A DNA stretch of 64,000 bases. It comes from CAWJMF01 sp963843945. GTDB lineage: Bacteria > Vulcanimicrobiota > Vulcanimicrobiia > Vulcanimicrobiales > Vulcanimicrobiaceae. The notes beneath the pieces are model-generated. The model did not search any database and had not been told where the DNA came from. It was given only the letters and a program-made list of their open reading frames with translations. Shown here piece by piece: positions 62,863 through 64,000 of this stretch. The stretch covers positions 1,550,001 through 1,614,000 of the forward strand of contig CAWJMF010000002.1 of NCBI GenBank assembly GCA_963843945.1, given 5' to 3'. The first letter of the stretch is position 1; each line of letters starts with the position of its first letter. The translations under genes were made by a program, and so were the position numbers.

Positions 62863-63363
62863 TCAGCGGGTCGCCGATTCCCTCACCGCCTGATCGGCTG
62901 CGGCCGGGGTCGAGAGGGGCTTGAGTTCGAACGGGTCGCCTTCCATCGCGGTCAGATAGTCCAGGCCCAGGTCGACCAGGCGCTTCTCGTTGACGTATTT
63001 GAGGGCTTTCTTGGCGGCTTTGATCTCGAACCAGGCAGCCTCGTCGACCTCGTGGTCGTGGTTGGCGGTGTCGCCCGAGAGGTACCGCATCAGGTAGAAG
63101 TGGACCGATTTCTTGTGCTTGGTCCCGTTGAGGTAGAACCAGTACGAGATGTCGGAAAGCTTGGTGAGGCTCTCGGCCCAGCAGCCCGTCTCTTCGCGGA
63201 CTTCACGCAGGGCGGCCATCTCGTGCGTCTCGCGCGCCTCGACGTGGCCCTTGGGCAGGGACCAGACACGAGGGGCACCGCGGCCGATCAGCAGGGCTTC
63301 GATCCCTTGATCCGTCCGGCGCAGGACGAGCCCGCCGGCTGAGACCTCGTACTTGATCCTCAT
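62863..63363 (-). CDS. NUDIX hydrolase
   Basis: A 166-residue enzyme. The Nudix box reads GHVEARETHEMAALREVREE, followed by TGCWAES. Preceding RVWSLPKGHVE and the AGGLVLRR start match the diadenosine polyphosphate/MutT-like subgroup. A hairpin with four U residues lies 18 bases before its start codon. Substrate not determined. Confidence 0.92.
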   Translation of the reverse strand: MRIKYEVSAGGLVLRRTDQGIEALLIGRGAPRVWSLPKGHVEARETHEMAALREVREETGCWAESLTKLSDISYWFYLNGTKHKKSVHFYLMRYLSGDTANHDHEVDEAAWFEIKAAKKALKYVNEKRLVDLGLDYLTAMEGDPFELKPLSTPAAADQAVRESATR

Positions 63364-63380
63364 CTGCCGCTTTCCGGTGG

Positions 63381-63405
63381 AAAAGCGCCCCCCGATGGGA
63401 GGCGC
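63381..63405 (-). terminator. Terminator-like hairpin in the leader of the NUDIX gene
   Basis: On the minus strand GCGCCTCCC (63405-63397), loop ATC, GGGGGGCGC (63393-63385) then TTTT. The central pair is G-U on this strand but a mismatch on the other, so it is built for minus-strand RNA. It lies just before the NUDIX start, so it may be an attenuator or the end of an upstream transcript. Confidence 0.45.
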
Positions 63406-63497
63406 CGTTTTCTTCTATTCTAGCAACCCGCCCCAAGAAGAAACCGCTTCGCACGGCCGCTAACGCCTGCTTACCTTGCTCTCCTTCAGCAGGCGAG

Positions 63498-63513
63498 CCG
63501 GCGAGCTCGCCGG
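63498..63513. promoter_or_regulatory. Perfect 16-base palindrome upstream of the DUF4139 gene
   Basis: ccggcgagctcgccgg is fully symmetric and lies 60 bases before the ATG at 63574. GC-rich palindromes are frequent in this genome, so an operator role is only possible. Confidence 0.3.
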
Positions 63514-63573
63514 TAACGATTGGGCCGGCTTTTGCGTTTTGGCCGTACCGAGCGCCCCTTCGGAGGGTCCCAG

Positions 63574-64000
63574 ATGAACCAACGGCTCGTTTCGACCGTC
63601 GCCCTGAGCACCTTCGCCGTTCTGACCGCCCTCGCCGCAGCGGACGGTCCCGAACGCGTCACGACCAACGCCGATCGTAAAGCACTGAACCTTACGGTCT
63701 ATAACGGCGGCATCGCGCTGGTGCACGATACGCGGCATCTCGACCTGCACGGCGGACTCGAGCACATCGCTTGGCGCGACGTCGGCGCGCAGATCCAGCC
63801 GGTCACGGCGCTCCTCGAAAGCAAAACGAAGCCCGGCTCCGTCCGCGTCATCGAGCAGAATTTCGACTACGACGTGCTGCAGCCGTCGGCGATCCTAAAC
63901 AAGTACGTCGGCCGGGAAGTCACGGTGGTGCATTACTCGGCGCAACCCGGTCAGCCGCTTGAAGAGAAAGCGAAGCTGCTCTCCACTCTGAACGGCATCG
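63574..64000 (+). CDS. DUF4139-type secreted protein, N-terminal part
   Basis: The gene runs off the right edge after 142 codons. The ATG at 63574 follows GGAGG. A signal peptide (LVSTVALSTFAVLTALAAA) is followed by LTVYNGGIALVHDTRHLDL and GLEHIAWRDVGAQIQP, the start typical of DUF4139 proteins. These are exported proteins of unknown role with a later beta-rich domain, not seen here. Confidence 0.75.
   Translation, partial: MNQRLVSTVALSTFAVLTALAAADGPERVTTNADRKALNLTVYNGGIALVHDTRHLDLHGGLEHIAWRDVGAQIQPVTALLESKTKPGSVRVIEQNFDYDVLQPSAILNKYVGREVTVVHYSAQPGQPLEEKAKLLSTLNGI

Overview
The window is uniformly GC-rich bacterial chromosome with very tight gene packing. Neighbouring genes often share ATGA, GTGA or TTGA stop/start overlaps, GTG and TTG starts are common, and there is no rRNA, tRNA, CRISPR array or recognisable insertion sequence. 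The gene set looks like an aerobic, heterotrophic, Gram-negative-type or deep-branching high-GC lineage: lipoate synthesis, DyP peroxidase, ECF42 sigma factor, MutY with an actinobacterial-style tail, R3H-ATPase and ScpAB. I suspect an uncultured phylum such as Eremiobacterota (WPS-2), but no marker in the window proves this.

Layout. 0-5 kb: CoA-transferase, a frameshifted acyl-CoA dehydrogenase, a VIT1/CCC1-type transporter, endonuclease III and a sulfite-oxidase-like molybdoenzyme. 5.2-7.7 kb: a complete ECF42 sigma module (two DGPF/YCII proteins, the sigma factor, DoxX) with two matching TGTCGA-N17-CGAC promoters. 7.8-10.8 kb: Yip1-like protein, MutY and a MocR-type regulator with a perfect inverted repeat over its start codon. 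10.9-14.3 kb: lpdA-lipB-small membrane protein-lipA, with a folded repeat between lpdA and lipB. 14.3-26.9 kb: transporter, secreted aspartyl-protease-like protein, MsrB, TauE-like exporter, glutamate dehydrogenase, YchF, a second copy of the folded repeat, peptide-binding lipoprotein and MTA phosphorylase. 26.9-31.7 kb: a minus-strand operon of basic amino-acid decarboxylase, a 43-codon small gene, R3H ATPase, tmk and holB. 31.8-39.8 kb: bioY, HNH nuclease, pdxT/pdxS, a large glycosidase, ispE and a MobA-like nucleotidyltransferase.

39.9-47 kb is the accessory part. It holds a flavoprotein of the dihydrolipoamide dehydrogenase fold without redox cysteines, next to a protein of unknown function. 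Divergent from these is a three-gene operon of two unknown proteins and a DyP peroxidase. An AT-rich orphan immunity-like gene follows. 47-64 kb: phosphoesterase, UbiX, a RecB-like nuclease plus UvrD-like helicase pair, a DUF1800 remnant beside DUF1501, an amidohydrolase, repair genes (dinB, nfo), an unusual helicase, scpB-scpA, NUDIX, and the start of a DUF4139 protein.

Data quality. At least eight genes carry single-base indels in short homopolymers (about 15 in all, seven in pdxS alone) although protein sequence is conserved on both sides of each. I read these as mostly sequencing or assembly error. The strongest new signals are the pair of covarying three-way-junction elements (12325-12478 and 22737-22903), the two-promoter ECF42 module that includes doxX, and the DyP peroxidase operon.
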